From Photobacterium sp. DA100 (GTDB taxonomy: Bacteria > Pseudomonadota > Gammaproteobacteria > Enterobacterales > Vibrionaceae), in NCBI RefSeq assembly GCF_029223585.1, contig NZ_CP119424.1, forward strand, positions 1 to 64,000: DNA of 64,000 bases, written 5' to 3'. Of the stretch, positions 63,483 to 64,000 are shown in pieces; the first letter of the stretch is position 1, and each line of letters starts with the position of its first letter. A model generated the notes under the pieces. It saw nothing but the letters and a program-made list of their open reading frames with translations. It made no database searches and had not been told where the DNA came from. Both the position numbers and the translations under genes were made by a program.

Positions 63483-64000
63483 TTAGTTCTGATGCGCAGG
63501 TAGCGACTTGTTCTCGTAGGCATCGGCAAAACCATGGTTCCTGTCTCGGTGGCCCGCTTCGTCTTCGCGGATACGCAGGATGACATCCCTTAACTTGGCA
63601 TTGGCCGCGAGCTGGTAGTATTCAATCGCAATGTCTGGTGCGTTGATGTTCTCAACTTCACCGGCATCGATTTTTTCGAGATATTCGGTGTAGCTTTTGC
63701 AGGCTTCTTCCTCGAAATACCCCACCACACGATGGGCGATCCGTGATGATAGTAAGTAGATGAAACTGTACACCACAATAAAGACACCTTGTCCGAGCAA
63801 GACTAGCATCCGCTCTATCCAGCTTGGCTTAGCGATATCCAGGAAGATCATTAGGTGCATCCGCTCGTTCTGCGCTTCATCAAGCAGCTGTTTGATCCAA
63901 CCTTCGTCATCTCTCATTCGGCGCAGAGACTTAAGGTGGTTGAACATACCTGCAACCATACCCGGTACGGCAGCAATGGTTTCTAAAATGACGGCTCTTT
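63483..64000 (-). CDS. Alternative oxidase (ubiquinol oxidase), 5' end outside the window
   Basis: 172 residues are visible and the frame runs off the right edge. It is a di-iron, membrane-bound ubiquinol oxidase that reduces oxygen without pumping protons. Iron-ligand motifs in order are RAVILETIAAVPGM, DEAQNERMHLM, FEEEACKSY and REDEAGHRDRNHGFAD. A hydrophobic stretch (VLLGQGVFIVVYSFIYLLSS) gives membrane binding. An internal ATG at 63959 lies inside the conserved LET-AVPGM region and is not the start. In vibrios such genes respond to nitric oxide; no regulator is visible here. Confidence 0.92.
   Translation of the reverse strand, partial: RAVILETIAAVPGMVAGMFNHLKSLRRMRDDEGWIKQLLDEAQNERMHLMIFLDIAKPSWIERMLVLLGQGVFIVVYSFIYLLSSRIAHRVVGYFEEEACKSYTEYLEKIDAGEVENINAPDIAIEYYQLAANAKLRDVILRIREDEAGHRDRNHGFADAYENKSLPAHQN

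Overview
This window looks like chromosomal DNA of a marine gammaproteobacterium of the Vibrionaceae, most like Photobacterium and its relatives. The evidence is a GlyGly-CTERM surface protein, FabV enoyl reductase, a malI/malXY locus, close KdgR and UxaC homologues and an alternative oxidase. This is a judgement from protein families; no rRNA or other marker is present to fix the genus. No tRNA, rRNA, CRISPR array, prophage or insertion sequence was seen.

Positions 1-20,000 hold a pectin/uronate catabolic region under KdgR: kdgR, kdgK-eda, two kduD paralogues, an RpiB/LacAB-type isomerase (probably replacing KduI), the ring-opening cupin KdgF, oligogalacturonate lyase (ogl), a secreted PL9 pectate lyase lipoprotein, uronate isomerase uxaC, a sodium/solute symporter and an unassigned heparinase II/III-family lyase. 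About ten copies of a KdgR-like operator (consensus near TTGAAAnnnTGTTTTATT) lie in front of nearly every transcription unit. The secreted lyase would cut pectate outside, the symporter may import uronides, Ogl and the heparinase-like enzyme would make unsaturated monomers, and KdgF, the isomerase, KduD, KdgK and Eda would carry them to pyruvate and glyceraldehyde-3-phosphate.

Positions 19,800-25,700 hold an HpaA-like AraC regulator divergent from an orphan 4-hydroxyphenylacetate 3-hydroxylase oxygenase, then a long gene-poor stretch with a strongly structured candidate small RNA (about 22,431-22,617) and two very small genes. Positions 25,700-44,700 are mostly housekeeping and accessory genes: a NIT-domain chemoreceptor, YbiB, dienelactone hydrolase, LysE, an Ada-AlkA fusion overlapping ogt, fabV, PilZ and M23 proteins, anmK, small envelope proteins, a beta-hydroxyacid dehydrogenase, a MATE pump, an M20 hydrolase, and an envelope protein coupled to a small Cys-rich protein.

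Positions 44,700-48,500 carry an alkyl sulfatase and an AT-rich stretch with small or decayed ORFs. Positions 48,500-52,800 carry malY, malX and divergent malI with textbook MalI operators. The rest holds an OYE-type reductase, a YceB-like lipoprotein, a CatB-like acetyltransferase, a LysR regulator, a C69 dipeptidase and an aminotransferase/BKACE/TAXI-TRAP operon. Next to it, an alanine dehydrogenase gene and a TauC-type ABC permease gene, both missing their 5' ends, meet head to head. This looks like the scar of one deletion. An alternative oxidase gene runs off the right edge.
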